Positions 26,536 to 35,723 of a stretch of DNA of 59,279 nt are shown here, piece by piece; within the stretch, counting starts at the first letter, position 1; the number at the start of each line of letters is the position of its first letter. Source of the DNA: Paracoccaceae bacterium (GTDB lineage Bacteria; Pseudomonadota; Alphaproteobacteria; Rhodobacterales; Rhodobacteraceae); NCBI GenBank assembly GCA_026707935.1, contig JAPOVX010000357.1, forward strand, positions 1 through 59,279, written 5' to 3'. Made by a program: the position numbers and the translations under genes. The notes beneath the pieces were generated by a model. That model did not search any database and was not told where the DNA came from. It was given only the letters and a program-made list of their open reading frames with translations.

Positions 26536-28560
26536 ATGATCGAACGCACAACCACCCGCAGGGCCGCAATCATTCTGGCCGCCGCAACCACGGCACTGCA
26601 CCCGTTCCCGTCGGCGCAGGCCTTCGACTTCGATGCGTATTTCGCTTCTCCGGAGGCCCTGTCACGTGACAGGGCGGGGGAGTTATACGCTGCTGCGCTC
26701 CAGCACATTGCGGCGGACTATCTGGCCTCCATTGCGGCCGACGAGACCCGGGCACTTCTCGATGCCCTCGAATCGCCCGGCATACTGATTCCGGTCGTGG
26801 CCGGCCTGCCGGGCAGCATCGCCCGGGAAGACCTCGAGCGATTCCATGCTCTCGGTGTCCGTACGGCGGCCGCGGACGGTCAGCTGGCCGTCTGGGTCCA
26901 GGAAGGCGGGTTGCGCTCCGGGGCAGGCGGCATCGATATCGAAATGGCCGCCGGCCGGCTGTTCCTTGCCATGGTGGGCAGGATTCGGAACAACAGCTTC
27001 ATGCTGCCTGGCCATGCCCCGCTGCGTATCAACGGCGCACTTGCGGCGGTCGTGCCGGATGCCGCGACCGGAATCGTTGTCGCGGTACGCTCTCCGGCCG
27101 ATGTGCTGAGCGAAGACCCTGACGCGCGGGCCTACCGCCGCCGCCCATGCCCGGATGGCGAGCACGGGTTCGGCATCGAGGAAGAGCGCGATTACATCCG
27201 GCGGGTGAAAGGCACCGGTGACGCCGAAGTCCAATGGCAGGGTCCCTGGCGGGAAATCCGCAGGAACTGCATGCCGGAGAAAACCACGCCCGTCGTCGTG
27301 GCCGAGCAATGTCCGGCCCCGTTGGGTGGCTACATCACGCACCGGATCAATATCCGTGTCATCAAGCATCCCGACAACCCGTTCGGTGTCACGATCGAGC
27401 GCGACCCGATCAGTTCGGCCACCGAGATCGGGCGAAATTGCGTCGAGGGCGGACTGCGGCTTCTGACATCAACAACCACGGAGACCGAAACCCGGTCACG
27501 ACAGTGCTCTGCCGTCTACCAACCGCAAAATCCGCCAACCCCGCCCTACGATGGCAATGTCGAGGAAGAACGGGATGTACAGGTGATCCGGACATGGTTC
27601 GACGGCGCAGAAGCAGACGCCATCGAGCGACGGGTCAAGGGAGCGTGGCGTCAGGTGTCCGCTCTCTGCGGGCGGCTACTCGAACGGCCGGTAACCCGTT
27701 CACGGCGCCGGCAATGCCCTGCAGCGTTTCCGCTTGGCGACAGCCAGGAACGGGAGACGGGCACAGAGCGTTACAGGAATGCGCCGAACGAACCTGACAG
27801 GGTGATCCGGACGGCCTGGAACGGCGACTGGACCCTCTCGCACACGGGTTGTCACCGGACCTGGACCCAGAGCAGCGATCAGGGATACACATCCGGCTGT
27901 AATCGCTACCGCCGGACGACGGTCAGGCATTACAGCGAGTTCGAGAACGCACCAGGCGTCAATCGCCTGGAGAGGGCCATCCCGGGCAGTGGCGTTCGGA
28001 TCGGCCGGGTCAGCGGTTGCGGCAACAACAATGGCGGTGATGATGGCAACAGGGACCGCGACAGCAATAACGGCGGCGGCGGTATCAGGGCGGCGTGGGA
28101 TACCGATAACGATGGCGATCTCGACACGCAGGATCCACATCACCCGGATGTGAAAGACGAAGACGGAAATACCCGCAATCCAGACGGGTGGTCGGACGGT
28201 GGTGATGTTGCAGATGACGGTCCGGGCGGAGGTGGTTGTTTCCTGACCGCTGCGATCATCTCGATACGGGGCGAACCGGACGATGGACCGACACTGACCA
28301 CGCTACGGGAATTTCGCGACAGTTGGCTGGCAGAGACGGAAGAGGGCAGGTCGCTGATCGCCGAGTATTACCTGGTCTCACCCCGAATCGTTCAAGCGAT
28401 CCCGGAAGGGCATCCCGAATGGTCCTGGATTGCGGATCAGGTAGATGCCGCCCGAGATGCGATTCTCGCAGGCCTGAATACCCAGGCTCTGGCGGTCTAT
28501 GCCGGAATGGTGCGCACGCTTCAGGAGCGATGGCTCTCAACTCCCGAATTTTCAGACTGA
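26536..28560 (+). CDS. Large secreted Cys-rich protein with CFI-box C-terminal domain
   Basis: A 674-residue exported protein. A signal peptide (residues 1-29, ending SAQA) is followed by a helical domain to about 190. A central region (about 195-500) has repeated units with conserved Cys and Trp, e.g. CP...R and W..x..C, resembling degenerate thrombospondin type-1 repeats. Next come a Gly/Asn/Asp linker and an EF-hand-like calcium loop (DTDNDGDLDTQDP). From C568 a CFI-box-type C-terminal domain follows (GGGGCFLTAAI, LREFRDSWL, RSLIAEYYLVSPRIV), a domain known at the end of secreted bacterial proteins. It diverges from pilP and is followed by more exported proteins; a surface or mating-contact role is my inference. 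Confidence 0.75.
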   Translation: MIERTTTRRAAIILAAATTALHPFPSAQAFDFDAYFASPEALSRDRAGELYAAALQHIAADYLASIAADETRALLDALESPGILIPVVAGLPGSIAREDLERFHALGVRTAAADGQLAVWVQEGGLRSGAGGIDIEMAAGRLFLAMVGRIRNNSFMLPGHAPLRINGALAAVVPDAATGIVVAVRSPADVLSEDPDARAYRRRPCPDGEHGFGIEEERDYIRRVKGTGDAEVQWQGPWREIRRNCMPEKTTPVVVAEQCPAPLGGYITHRINIRVIKHPDNPFGVTIERDPISSATEIGRNCVEGGLRLLTSTTTETETRSRQCSAVYQPQNPPTPPYDGNVEEERDVQVIRTWFDGAEADAIERRVKGAWRQVSALCGRLLERPVTRSRRRQCPAAFPLGDSQERETGTERYRNAPNEPDRVIRTAWNGDWTLSHTGCHRTWTQSSDQGYTSGCNRYRRTTVRHYSEFENAPGVNRLERAIPGSGVRIGRVSGCGNNNGGDDGNRDRDSNNGGGGIRAAWDTDNDGDLDTQDPHHPDVKDEDGNTRNPDGWSDGGDVADDGPGGGGCFLTAAIISIRGEPDDGPTLTTLREFRDSWLAETEEGRSLIAEYYLVSPRIVQAIPEGHPEWSWIADQVDAARDAILAGLNTQALAVYAGMVRTLQERWLSTPEFSD

Positions 28561-28621
28561 TGCGGACACCGTGTTTCAACATAGTGTCCTGCTTTTGCTT
28601 CACACATAGAGGAGGTTGTCC

Positions 28622-29647
28622 GTGCAAATCATATACGGGATCATCGTGGTCCTCATTCTGGCAACGGGACTGACGTCAACTTCGGTTTATGCCGGTCCGG
28701 ACTGCAGGGGATGGACAGAAATGGGCAAAGGCTGGTCCTGGGTAGGTCGCACAGCTGACGATCTGATTACCTGCCTGCGCAACCATGACGGCTACTTGCC
28801 GCAGGAAATCCTGTACAGGGTCGGGTTTGAAAGTTTCCTCGAGGACGAGCGGGCATCGGCGACGCGGGCACTTCTTGCGGCAGGTCTCGATCCGAATGGA
28901 AAAATCTGGAAGGTCTGGCCGCTTCACTCCTGGGCTAATGCAGGCTGGGGCGGCCGCTCGTCCAAAAAACCCCGGCGCAGCGAAATTGCACACAATGCGC
29001 AGTTGAGGGCATTTCTCGAGGCCGGAGCAGACCCGAACATTGCGATGCAGGACGGGTATGTTTCCACGGCAAAGACGCTACTTCCGGTGCTGATCGCCGG
29101 ATTCTACGATGAAACGCCCCCGCGATGGGAGCGGCTCCGGGCCGGTATGCCATCTGAAATGATCAATTATCCTCCTGGTCAGGGATGGCGCCCACTGCAC
29201 ATGGCTGCCTTGGCCCCGTTTGGGTTGGATTCGATCAGGATGCTGCTCGAAGCCGGGGCAGACATGAACCTGACGATCGCCCGCGGGCAGGACTGGACGG
29301 CGCTTCATGTCGCTGCCTATGTCGCACGACCGGGAGTGGTAGAACTGCTGCTCGAATACGGGGCCGATCCACAGGCGGTGACCACCGAGCGCGACTGGAC
29401 ACCCCTGCACGGACTTGCTTGGAGCGGCGGCGGCGGAACACACAATTTTCTGGGCAGCGCCAGAACAACGGATCTTCTGCTCAAGGCCGGAGTGGACCCG
29501 TCTGCGAAAGATGCGAGAGGCCGCACGGCCTGGGACATCATTCAACAGCGTCACGGCAAGCGGGTCCGGGAACTTCTCGATGCGGGCGAGCTCCCGTCCG
29601 AAACCCGGGCAGCGCTCGCAGCGCTCCAGAAGGCGGACAAGGGTTGA
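28622..29647 (+). CDS. Exported ankyrin-repeat protein
   Basis: An about 341-residue protein with a signal peptide (IIYGIIVVLILATGLTSTS, cut near VYAG) and at least five ankyrin units, seen as ALLAAGLDPNG, AFLEAGADPN, PLHMAAL...LLEAGADMN, ALHVAAYV...LLLEYGADP and LLLKAGVDPSAKDARGRTA. It is thus a periplasmic or surface protein-protein interaction module. GTG 28622 is preceded by GGAGG at 28611-28615; TTG 28616 is too close. It is the second gene of the plus-strand cluster, 61 bases after the CFI-box gene. Confidence 0.82.
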   Translation: MQIIYGIIVVLILATGLTSTSVYAGPDCRGWTEMGKGWSWVGRTADDLITCLRNHDGYLPQEILYRVGFESFLEDERASATRALLAAGLDPNGKIWKVWPLHSWANAGWGGRSSKKPRRSEIAHNAQLRAFLEAGADPNIAMQDGYVSTAKTLLPVLIAGFYDETPPRWERLRAGMPSEMINYPPGQGWRPLHMAALAPFGLDSIRMLLEAGADMNLTIARGQDWTALHVAAYVARPGVVELLLEYGADPQAVTTERDWTPLHGLAWSGGGGTHNFLGSARTTDLLLKAGVDPSAKDARGRTAWDIIQQRHGKRVRELLDAGELPSETRAALAALQKADKG

Positions 29648-29732
29648 TCGAAGGATATTTTTTCGATTTTCCGTTGCGGCTGGACTACGGTTTTTGAACA
29701 GCTACAATTGGGAAACCAGTCAGGGGATATCC

Positions 29733-30173
29733 ATGGCCGAGCCAGCAATTGCGTTTGACACACTCCGGACCGCAGAGAACCTCAAGTCCGCGGGTATGGA
29801 AGAGCGCCATGCGAAGGCGATCGCCACGGCGATGCGGGACGCAGTCATCAGCGGAACCGCAACGAGAGCGGATCTGACTGAATTCAAAGGCGAGATAAAA
29901 TCAGAATTCGCCGAGTTCAAGGGCGAGATCACTTCCGAGTTCGCCGAGTTCAAGGGCGAGATCACTTCCGAGTTCGCCGAATTCAAGAACCAGATCACTT
30001 CCGAGTTCGCTGAACTGAGGGGCGAGTTCGCCGAATTCAAGAGTGAGACCAAGGCCGAATTCGCCGCAGTCAGAAGCGAGATGAAGGCAGAGATTGCATC
30101 CATGAAAGTCTGGTTGATGACGACAACCATTGCGGTCGGCGGTATCATTATCGCCGCAGTGGCCTTATTCTGA
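29733..30173 (+). CDS. DUF1640-like coiled-coil protein with C-terminal membrane anchor
   Basis: A 146-residue protein. The N-terminus (FDTLRTAENLKSAGM, then AKAIATAMRDAV) matches the opening of DUF1640/CCDC90-type proteins. A coiled coil of 11-residue units (EFAEFKGEITS, four to five copies, about residues 50-105) follows, then a C-terminal membrane helix (LMTTTIAVGGIIIAAVALF). The 11-residue period suits a right-handed or straight helical bundle. The start ATG 29733 has AGGGGA upstream. Function unknown. Confidence 0.75.
   Translation: MAEPAIAFDTLRTAENLKSAGMEERHAKAIATAMRDAVISGTATRADLTEFKGEIKSEFAEFKGEITSEFAEFKGEITSEFAEFKNQITSEFAELRGEFAEFKSETKAEFAAVRSEMKAEIASMKVWLMTTTIAVGGIIIAAVALF
29904..30035 (+). 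repeat. 33-bp coding tandem repeat
   Basis: Three nearly perfect 33-base units (29904-29936, 29937-29969, 29970-30002) plus a diverged fourth encode the 11-residue coiled-coil period. High DNA identity points to recent expansion. Confidence 0.85.
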
Positions 30174-30190
30174 ACCCCAATCCTCATGTC

Positions 30191-31066
30191 GTGAGCTTTT
30201 GGCGCGATCGGATTTCGTTCACCTCGTTCGCGGTTGTCGGCATTGTCGGCGGAGCCGGTTTCGCGATGCTTGCGTGGATGGAACCGGACATGGCACCTGA
30301 TCCGGCAGTGTTGGAGCTACCCTGGGAGCAGCCAGAGATGGTGGTGACGGAACCTGAGGCCGCCGCCGCGCGGGATCTGACCCGTTACCTCCGGACACTG
30401 CCGGGAGAGGGGAATCAGGTCCGTGTCCGCGAACTGGAATGGACACAGGGTTGGTACAACCGCCCCATCGGCAATCTTGATCGCGCCGCCCTTCGCCAGC
30501 TGCTCGTCGGTAACAGCTTCGTGCACCATACCGCCATCCTCGATCCGCAAAGCCGGCAGACTAATGACCAGACCCACCTCTATCACTTCGGCACGGACAG
30601 GATTCTGCGGACGTGCCTCGAAGGACATCGGAAACGCTTCCGCTACCGTGTGGTTCCTGACCTGATCGGTGCGGCCACTTATGTGACCCAGTACATCGAC
30701 AACACCCATGAACCCCTGACGGTCAATCAGGACGATACCGGTTGGTGGAGGTCATTTCTGGAACCGGGGAAGGCATGGCCGCATCGGCCGATCACGTTTG
30801 ACGCCGTGACAGGGACACTGGCTATACACTCGGAGACAGAGGACGGACTCTGGGAGCAACGTATCGGCCATGTCCAGGCCGCACCGTTAGAAAGTCTCGG
30901 AACAGCCTGTTCGGAAAGGCAAGGGTCCGCAGGAGGTCGAAACTCCGTTAAGGAGATTGACCGAGCCATCCGGACTGTTGTCCCGCTGTTCCGCCAAGAC
31001 CCTGACAAGCCTCTGCGGATGGGAATCTATTTTGCGCTTTACCCCCCTCCTGCTGCTCCGAGTTAA
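30191..31066 (+). CDS. Membrane-anchored protein of unknown family
   Basis: A 291-residue protein with one N-terminal membrane segment (FTSFAVVGIVGGAGFAMLAWM) and a mostly periplasmic domain of about 265 residues with no motif I recognise. Two cysteines (RTCLEG, GTACSE) could pair. GTG 30191 lies 17 bases after the previous stop, so it is probably in the same transcript. Confidence 0.65.
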   Translation: MSFWRDRISFTSFAVVGIVGGAGFAMLAWMEPDMAPDPAVLELPWEQPEMVVTEPEAAAARDLTRYLRTLPGEGNQVRVRELEWTQGWYNRPIGNLDRAALRQLLVGNSFVHHTAILDPQSRQTNDQTHLYHFGTDRILRTCLEGHRKRFRYRVVPDLIGAATYVTQYIDNTHEPLTVNQDDTGWWRSFLEPGKAWPHRPITFDAVTGTLAIHSETEDGLWEQRIGHVQAAPLESLGTACSERQGSAGGRNSVKEIDRAIRTVVPLFRQDPDKPLRMGIYFALYPPPAAPS

Positions 31067-31340
31067 TAGGCTGGCATCTTGCTGTTTGCAACCGCCGGAG
31101 ACTGCTGCTAATAATACCGAGCGCGGACAACAGGACGCTCCGCGATTGGGACTGTGACGAGAGGAATGTCAGTGTACGCACCGAATTTCTTTCTCCACCC
31201 CCCCCCCGAGATAGAAAAACGTTTTAAAACAAGACGTTACAGAGCACATTTGTGTCTGTTTAACCACCGGCAGCACCACTGCCGGACCGGGGAAAGTACG
31301 TCTGCCGTCGTCCGGGAAAACAGAGACAAGGAACACGAGC

Positions 31341-31880
31341 ATGCTTGAGTCCGTCAATGAATCAACTACGTCGACGACTGTGATCGAGCGCGGAATTGAA
31401 CTGGCCCATGTGGCAGAACTGGATGGCGCGGGGCACGAGATCGGAAGATTGCTGAGTATCGTCATTCCTCGGATCATGACGTGCGAATCGGAACAGAGTC
31501 TGAGCTGCGTCGTGTCGGCCGAAGAATACGGGAGCGGAGACATTCCCGTCCGGGATTCGGAGCACGGTTTCGATGCGCTTGTACGTATATCGAAGAAACT
31601 CGCCCATATGCAGACGCGACACCTCGTATATCGCAAGGATTTGGAAAATGATTGCCATAGGCAATGTCGAATCATGTTGGCGTGGGTTGTCGAACTTCGC
31701 AGTGATCCTGTCGAGAAAACTGTCGAACTGGTCTTGGCATCACACCTGCGCCCGTTCCTTGCTCGGCTGGCCGATGAACTCTGGGCGATTCCTCCAGAGA
31801 AAGAGACAGACTCCTTGAGAAAACCCGCAGAAGTCCCCGCTCTGGATACGGCCAGCTATTGCCGTGCGCGCATGGGGTGA
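31341..31880 (+). CDS. Hypothetical protein
   Basis: A 179-residue soluble protein (ATG 31341, AAGGAAC upstream) with acidic and basic patches and four cysteines. No domain recognised. It is separated from the exported-protein cluster by 274 bases in which no gene was found and faces the restriction-modification gene, whose stop is 18 bases away. Confidence 0.5.
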   Translation: MLESVNESTTSTTVIERGIELAHVAELDGAGHEIGRLLSIVIPRIMTCESEQSLSCVVSAEEYGSGDIPVRDSEHGFDALVRISKKLAHMQTRHLVYRKDLENDCHRQCRIMLAWVVELRSDPVEKTVELVLASHLRPFLARLADELWAIPPEKETDSLRKPAEVPALDTASYCRARMG

Positions 31881-31898
31881 TTTTCATGCAGTCCCATG

Positions 31899-34703
31899 TC
31901 ACGAAGTCGGAGTTCTCCGCCGTCGTTTCGACTTGCCCCGCGCTCCGAGTTCCAACGGCGCGCGCATTCTTTCATACAGCATGAACAGATGCTCGACCCG
32001 CTCACGCTCGGAAGCAAAACCTGTGCGCCGGTATAGCTGATCCACGGCGCGATCGAGCGCCTGATGTGCCCGCCGCAGGTTCGGCGGCATCAGGTCGGGA
32101 TCATAGAGATCGGCCAGTGTCGCATCCGGATGGGCAGTTCGTGAGTCAAGCACCGCTTGCGCCAGCGGTTCCAGTTTCAACAGGTCCGCACCCTTGGGCG
32201 GCATCGGGAAGGTGTTGTAGACGAGGCCGATGGAATAGCGGTAGCGACTTTCCAGCCGTCCGCCGATATGGCGCAGCCACGCCATGTGCATGGAAGAGGT
32301 CAGCAAGGCGAAGTCCGCATACGTCGCATCTTGAAGGACAAATACGAGATCGCTGGGAATGATCGGCGGTTCCAACCATCCAGTAGGCACGTACTCGCGC
32401 CGCTCTGAACTCACTTTCGGAACCACCAGGAACGACATGGTGGGGATAACGTTGACATGGTAGAGTGTCGGCATCGGCGCGAGTTTCTGCGTCGGCGCGC
32501 TCTTGCTGGCCTCTCGAAATGCGCGAACGGCGGCAATCCGCTCCCGCACGCGCGGCAGGCGTGTGAGCACTTCGGGCGGCGCGTCGTGCAGTGCCAGAAT
32601 CCACCGTTTCCCTCCCTGCAAATGCTCCCGAGCCCCGATGAACGGGCGGAGCCACCGCGTGGCCTCTGGTTCCGATTCCAAAAACTGAGCACATTCCCTT
32701 GCATCGAAGATGTAGTTGCCGCCGTCTATGGGCTTGGAGCCGATTATCAGCCTGTCCATGCCATTGATCGGCGCGCTTTCCTTCCGAACAACCAGATGCG
32801 GATCAGACAAGCCACCTGCATCGAATAGATATGGCGACAACGCTGCGTGGCGGCTTTCCTCCGCTTCACCTTTGATGTCGGGATAGCTAAACAGCCGCTT
32901 CTCGGCGCGCGCGGCCTTCCGCCGATCAAACCCGAGAATGACCACATGCACATGCGCCTTCCCCCGCGCATCCGATCCCCACGCGAAGGTTCGGTGCGCG
33001 AAGGCGATTTCTAACTTCCAGCGCTCGAACAGGATAGGCCAGAGTTGCGCAACCTGCTCGCCCTGCGTAATCGAGTTGGTGGCGACAAAGCCGATACGGC
33101 CATCGCCGTCGTTTACATATTCTCCTGCCTTGATGAACCATGCGGCGACATAATCGAGCGTCCCACCGCCCTTGCCGAGTTCAGCAATCCCGCGTACTTG
33201 TTGGCGCTGCACATTGGTCTGGTATTTCGCACCGACAAAGGGCGGGTTGCCGAAGACGAAAGAGCAATTGCCCGGCGGCAGCAGATCGGACCAATCGGTT
33301 TCCAGCGCGTCGCCGTGGATGATGTGGGGCGACTTCTCAAGCGGAATGCGAACGAAAGACTGACCAAACTCAAGGCTCAGCCGGTTGTTCATGATGTGAT
33401 CCATCATCCACAGCGCAGTCTCGGTGATCCGCACCGCAAATTCGCCAAGCTCGATCCCGTAGAACTGGTCCACATCCACTACCGACTGCCATGCGGTGTC
33501 GAGCATCATCTGTGTCGTCACGGCGGCCGCGTCGCGAATCTCCCGGATGACCTCGATTTCCAGCAACCGCAACTCCCGGTAAGCGATAATGAGGAAATTG
33601 CCGCAACCGCAGGCCGGATCAAGGAATGTCAGCCGCCCGATCTTCTCCTGAAACCGTCGGAGTTCGGCCCGACGCCGGCTGTCCTTGCGGGCCTTCAGTC
33701 GACCGAACTCGGCATGAAGGTCGTCCATGAACAACGGCTCAATCACCTTGAGGATGTTCTTCTCGGTCGTATAGTGCGCCCCTTTGGCGCGGCGTTCCGC
33801 CGGGTCCATTACCGACTGAAACAGGGCACCGAAAATCGCGGGCGAGATGATAGACCAGTCGAAGCGGCAAGCATCGAGCAGTGCCCCGCGCATTGCCGCA
33901 TCGAATGAGAACGTCCGAAGGTGCCCCTTGAACAGATCGCCGTTTACGTACGGGAACCGGGCCAGATCCTCGTCGAGCGTCACCGCGCGTTCGTCCTCCG
34001 GCGTGTCGAGCACTTCGAACAGTTGCGCGAGCCATGGTCCGAGATCGGCACCATCCTCTCCCGTGCGCATCTCGACGAAGTCGAGGAAAATGTCGCGCGG
34101 CTCGAACACCCCGGTGTCATCAGCGAACATGCAGAACACGACGCGCACGAGGAACCGTTCCAGATCATGACCTCTGTGTCCGGCATCCTCAAGCGCGTCA
34201 TGCAGCCGCCCGACGAGCTCGGCGGCCTTGATGTTCGCCGGATCCTGATCACGAAACGTCCGGCGCTGAACGCCAAGGATAAAGCCGAACGCCTCCACAT
34301 GCGCCGGCAGGTCTGCGAGAGCGAATGTGACGGTCTCCCGCTCGTCCAGGTCGTGGAGCTCGAAGGTCTGGAAATCGCTCACCAGAATGTAGCGCGGGCG
34401 GTCGCGCTCGGGCAGTGCGTCGAAATACTCCCCAGCCTGTTCGAAGGCCGCCTCAAGATCGCGCCCGGCGCTTTTCTGCTCGACGATCAGTACGCCGGGC
34501 CAGAACAGGTCTATGAAGCCCGTGTGATTGTCCAGCTTCGCGACATGCGCCTCGTAGCGCGCGACGCTTCGGCGCTGCACTCCGAATACGTCGAAGAACG
34601 CGTTGTAGAAGCTCTGTGTCTCGCCCTTCTCGTAGGCCGCGTCCTGCCAGTCATCGGCGAAGACGGCGGCGCGAACGCGAACCTCGTTCCATGACAGACG
34701 CAC
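31899..34703 (-). CDS. MmeI-like (type IIL) single-chain restriction-methyltransferase
   Basis: A complete 934-residue enzyme that would cut and methylate DNA as one polypeptide. N-terminal PD-(D/E)XK nuclease: D65 in FIDLFW and VEQK (E75, K77), giving the same D-X9-E-X-K spacing as MmeI. A helical spacer follows, then an N6-adenine methylase: motif X GAHYTT (308-313), motif I FLDPACGCGNF (360-370), motif IV GNPPF (485-489). The target-recognition domain occupies about residues 620-850 and a helical C-terminus follows. GTG start 34703. In this family one methyl group on one strand protects the host, so no separate methylase is needed. Flanked by dead gene fragments, consistent with horizontal acquisition. 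Confidence 0.9.
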   Translation of the reverse strand: MRLSWNEVRVRAAVFADDWQDAAYEKGETQSFYNAFFDVFGVQRRSVARYEAHVAKLDNHTGFIDLFWPGVLIVEQKSAGRDLEAAFEQAGEYFDALPERDRPRYILVSDFQTFELHDLDERETVTFALADLPAHVEAFGFILGVQRRTFRDQDPANIKAAELVGRLHDALEDAGHRGHDLERFLVRVVFCMFADDTGVFEPRDIFLDFVEMRTGEDGADLGPWLAQLFEVLDTPEDERAVTLDEDLARFPYVNGDLFKGHLRTFSFDAAMRGALLDACRFDWSIISPAIFGALFQSVMDPAERRAKGAHYTTEKNILKVIEPLFMDDLHAEFGRLKARKDSRRRAELRRFQEKIGRLTFLDPACGCGNFLIIAYRELRLLEIEVIREIRDAAAVTTQMMLDTAWQSVVDVDQFYGIELGEFAVRITETALWMMDHIMNNRLSLEFGQSFVRIPLEKSPHIIHGDALETDWSDLLPPGNCSFVFGNPPFVGAKYQTNVQRQQVRGIAELGKGGGTLDYVAAWFIKAGEYVNDGDGRIGFVATNSITQGEQVAQLWPILFERWKLEIAFAHRTFAWGSDARGKAHVHVVILGFDRRKAARAEKRLFSYPDIKGEAEESRHAALSPYLFDAGGLSDPHLVVRKESAPINGMDRLIIGSKPIDGGNYIFDARECAQFLESEPEATRWLRPFIGAREHLQGGKRWILALHDAPPEVLTRLPRVRERIAAVRAFREASKSAPTQKLAPMPTLYHVNVIPTMSFLVVPKVSSERREYVPTGWLEPPIIPSDLVFVLQDATYADFALLTSSMHMAWLRHIGGRLESRYRYSIGLVYNTFPMPPKGADLLKLEPLAQAVLDSRTAHPDATLADLYDPDLMPPNLRRAHQALDRAVDQLYRRTGFASERERVEHLFMLYERMRAPLELGARGKSKRRRRTPTS

Positions 34704-34787
34704 GGCCTACAAACACTTACAGAAACGAATCAGGGGTGAAGTCCTACACCCATGTTTCCGATCAACAACACACGAGGTCATCAGACT

Positions 34788-35244
34788 TCACATCGAGTTT
34801 GGCAGGAACAGGACCAACGAAGGAGCCAGGACCAGAAGGACGAAGCGCAACAGGTCCACGAACCAGAAAGGCGTTACTCCGGTGAAAATCGTCGCCGTCG
34901 ACACGTCTCGGCACCGTCAGCAAGAGCATCGACAGGCTCTCGAATCCACAGCCGAGAGCTACGTAAATGATCAGGATCAGGAAGATCACCGCCATTGGCG
35001 CCAAGCCGGTATTTGCCACTGCGGCGTTCAATGCCTCTGGCAGCCCCGCGATATTGACAAAGTTCGAGAACACCCAGGCCCCGATGAGAACCGCAAACAG
35101 TACCGCCGTGGTTTGTGCAGCTTCGATGAGGACTTCGGCAACTCCCCGAAAATTCAGGGATCCTCGTAACAGCGCAATCAGGAATGCCCCGGCTGCGCCC
35201 ATTCCCGCAGCTTCGGTTGGAGCAAAGGTCAGGTGCAGCGGCCA
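34788..35244 (-). pseudogene. TRAP transporter large permease (DctM-like), internally deleted
   Basis: One frame reads TEAAGMGAAGAFLIALLRG, then AAQTTAVLFAVLIGAWVFSN and FESLSMLLLTVP, typical of DctM. A deletion/frameshift follows, and another frame supplies the family C-terminus FTGVTPFWFVDLLRFVLLVL and APSLVLFLPNSM up to a stop at 34788. The N-terminal two thirds are missing, and at about 35244 the sequence is joined to a paaI fragment. Non-functional. Confidence 0.65.
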
Positions 35245-35564
35245 GAAAGTATCGCCCTTGCAAGCAGGAGCGATATAACTCATCAGGTTGTGCTGGGCGA
35301 CCGTTCGCCTGTCTCGGCTGTTGCAGGCGAAGGCAAATGCCGAGTCTGCAAGCGAAAATATGATGCCTCCGTGGCACATTCCATGGCCGTTGCAGTGATG
35401 TTGGCCGGCCTCAAGCGTCACCACCACGCGGCCTTCACCGACCTTGACAAGCTCGAGAGCCAGCCATTTCGACGCCTCATCGTTCCGCCTCATCGTTCCG
35501 CCTCATCGTTCCGCCACATCTGTTCGGCGGATCTTTTGGCACGCTCTTCGGGTGTCATGGTCAT
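35245..35564 (-). pseudogene. paaI: PaaI-family hotdog thioesterase, frameshifted and truncated
   Basis: From ATG 35564 the frame reads MTMTPEERAKRSAEQMWRND, is disrupted by a triplicated 13-base unit, and continues in another frame as EASKWLALELVKVGEGR, CHGGIIFSLADSAFAFA and the SYIAPACKGDTF end. These are PaaI (phenylacetate-pathway thioesterase) hallmarks. The C-terminus is lost where TRAP permease sequence begins. Confidence 0.7.
35475..35513. repeat. Perfect 13-bp tandem triplication
   Basis: CCTCATCGTTCCG occurs three times head to tail. It adds 26 bases to the paaI remnant and shifts its frame. Confidence 0.95.
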
Positions 35565-35723
35565 TTTCCGGTGTCTCAGTCTCTGGCCAGACGGAGGCAA
35601 ACGCCAGGTATGCCACCGCCTACATGCTTGGAAACAAAATGGCGCGACAGCATCGCGCAAGTCGGAGCCCATAAGATCCTCCTCGTCGTTCAGTCAAGTA
35701 CGTGATCTCCATTCCCCATTTGA

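Noticed and set aside
29904..30035. CRISPR-like array
   Set aside because: The repeats are contiguous without spacers and encode an 11-residue coiled-coil period.
31154..31348. 64-codon plus-strand frame before 31341
   Set aside because: Low-complexity start (a C run), no ribosome binding site and no protein-like pattern.
33921..34694. Plus-strand 257-codon frame opposite the MmeI-like gene
   Set aside because: Antisense of the nuclease domain; no motifs.
34762..35493. Single 243-residue gene with thioesterase and membrane parts
   Set aside because: It is a chance in-frame join of a paaI fragment and a TRAP-permease fragment; both families are truncated.
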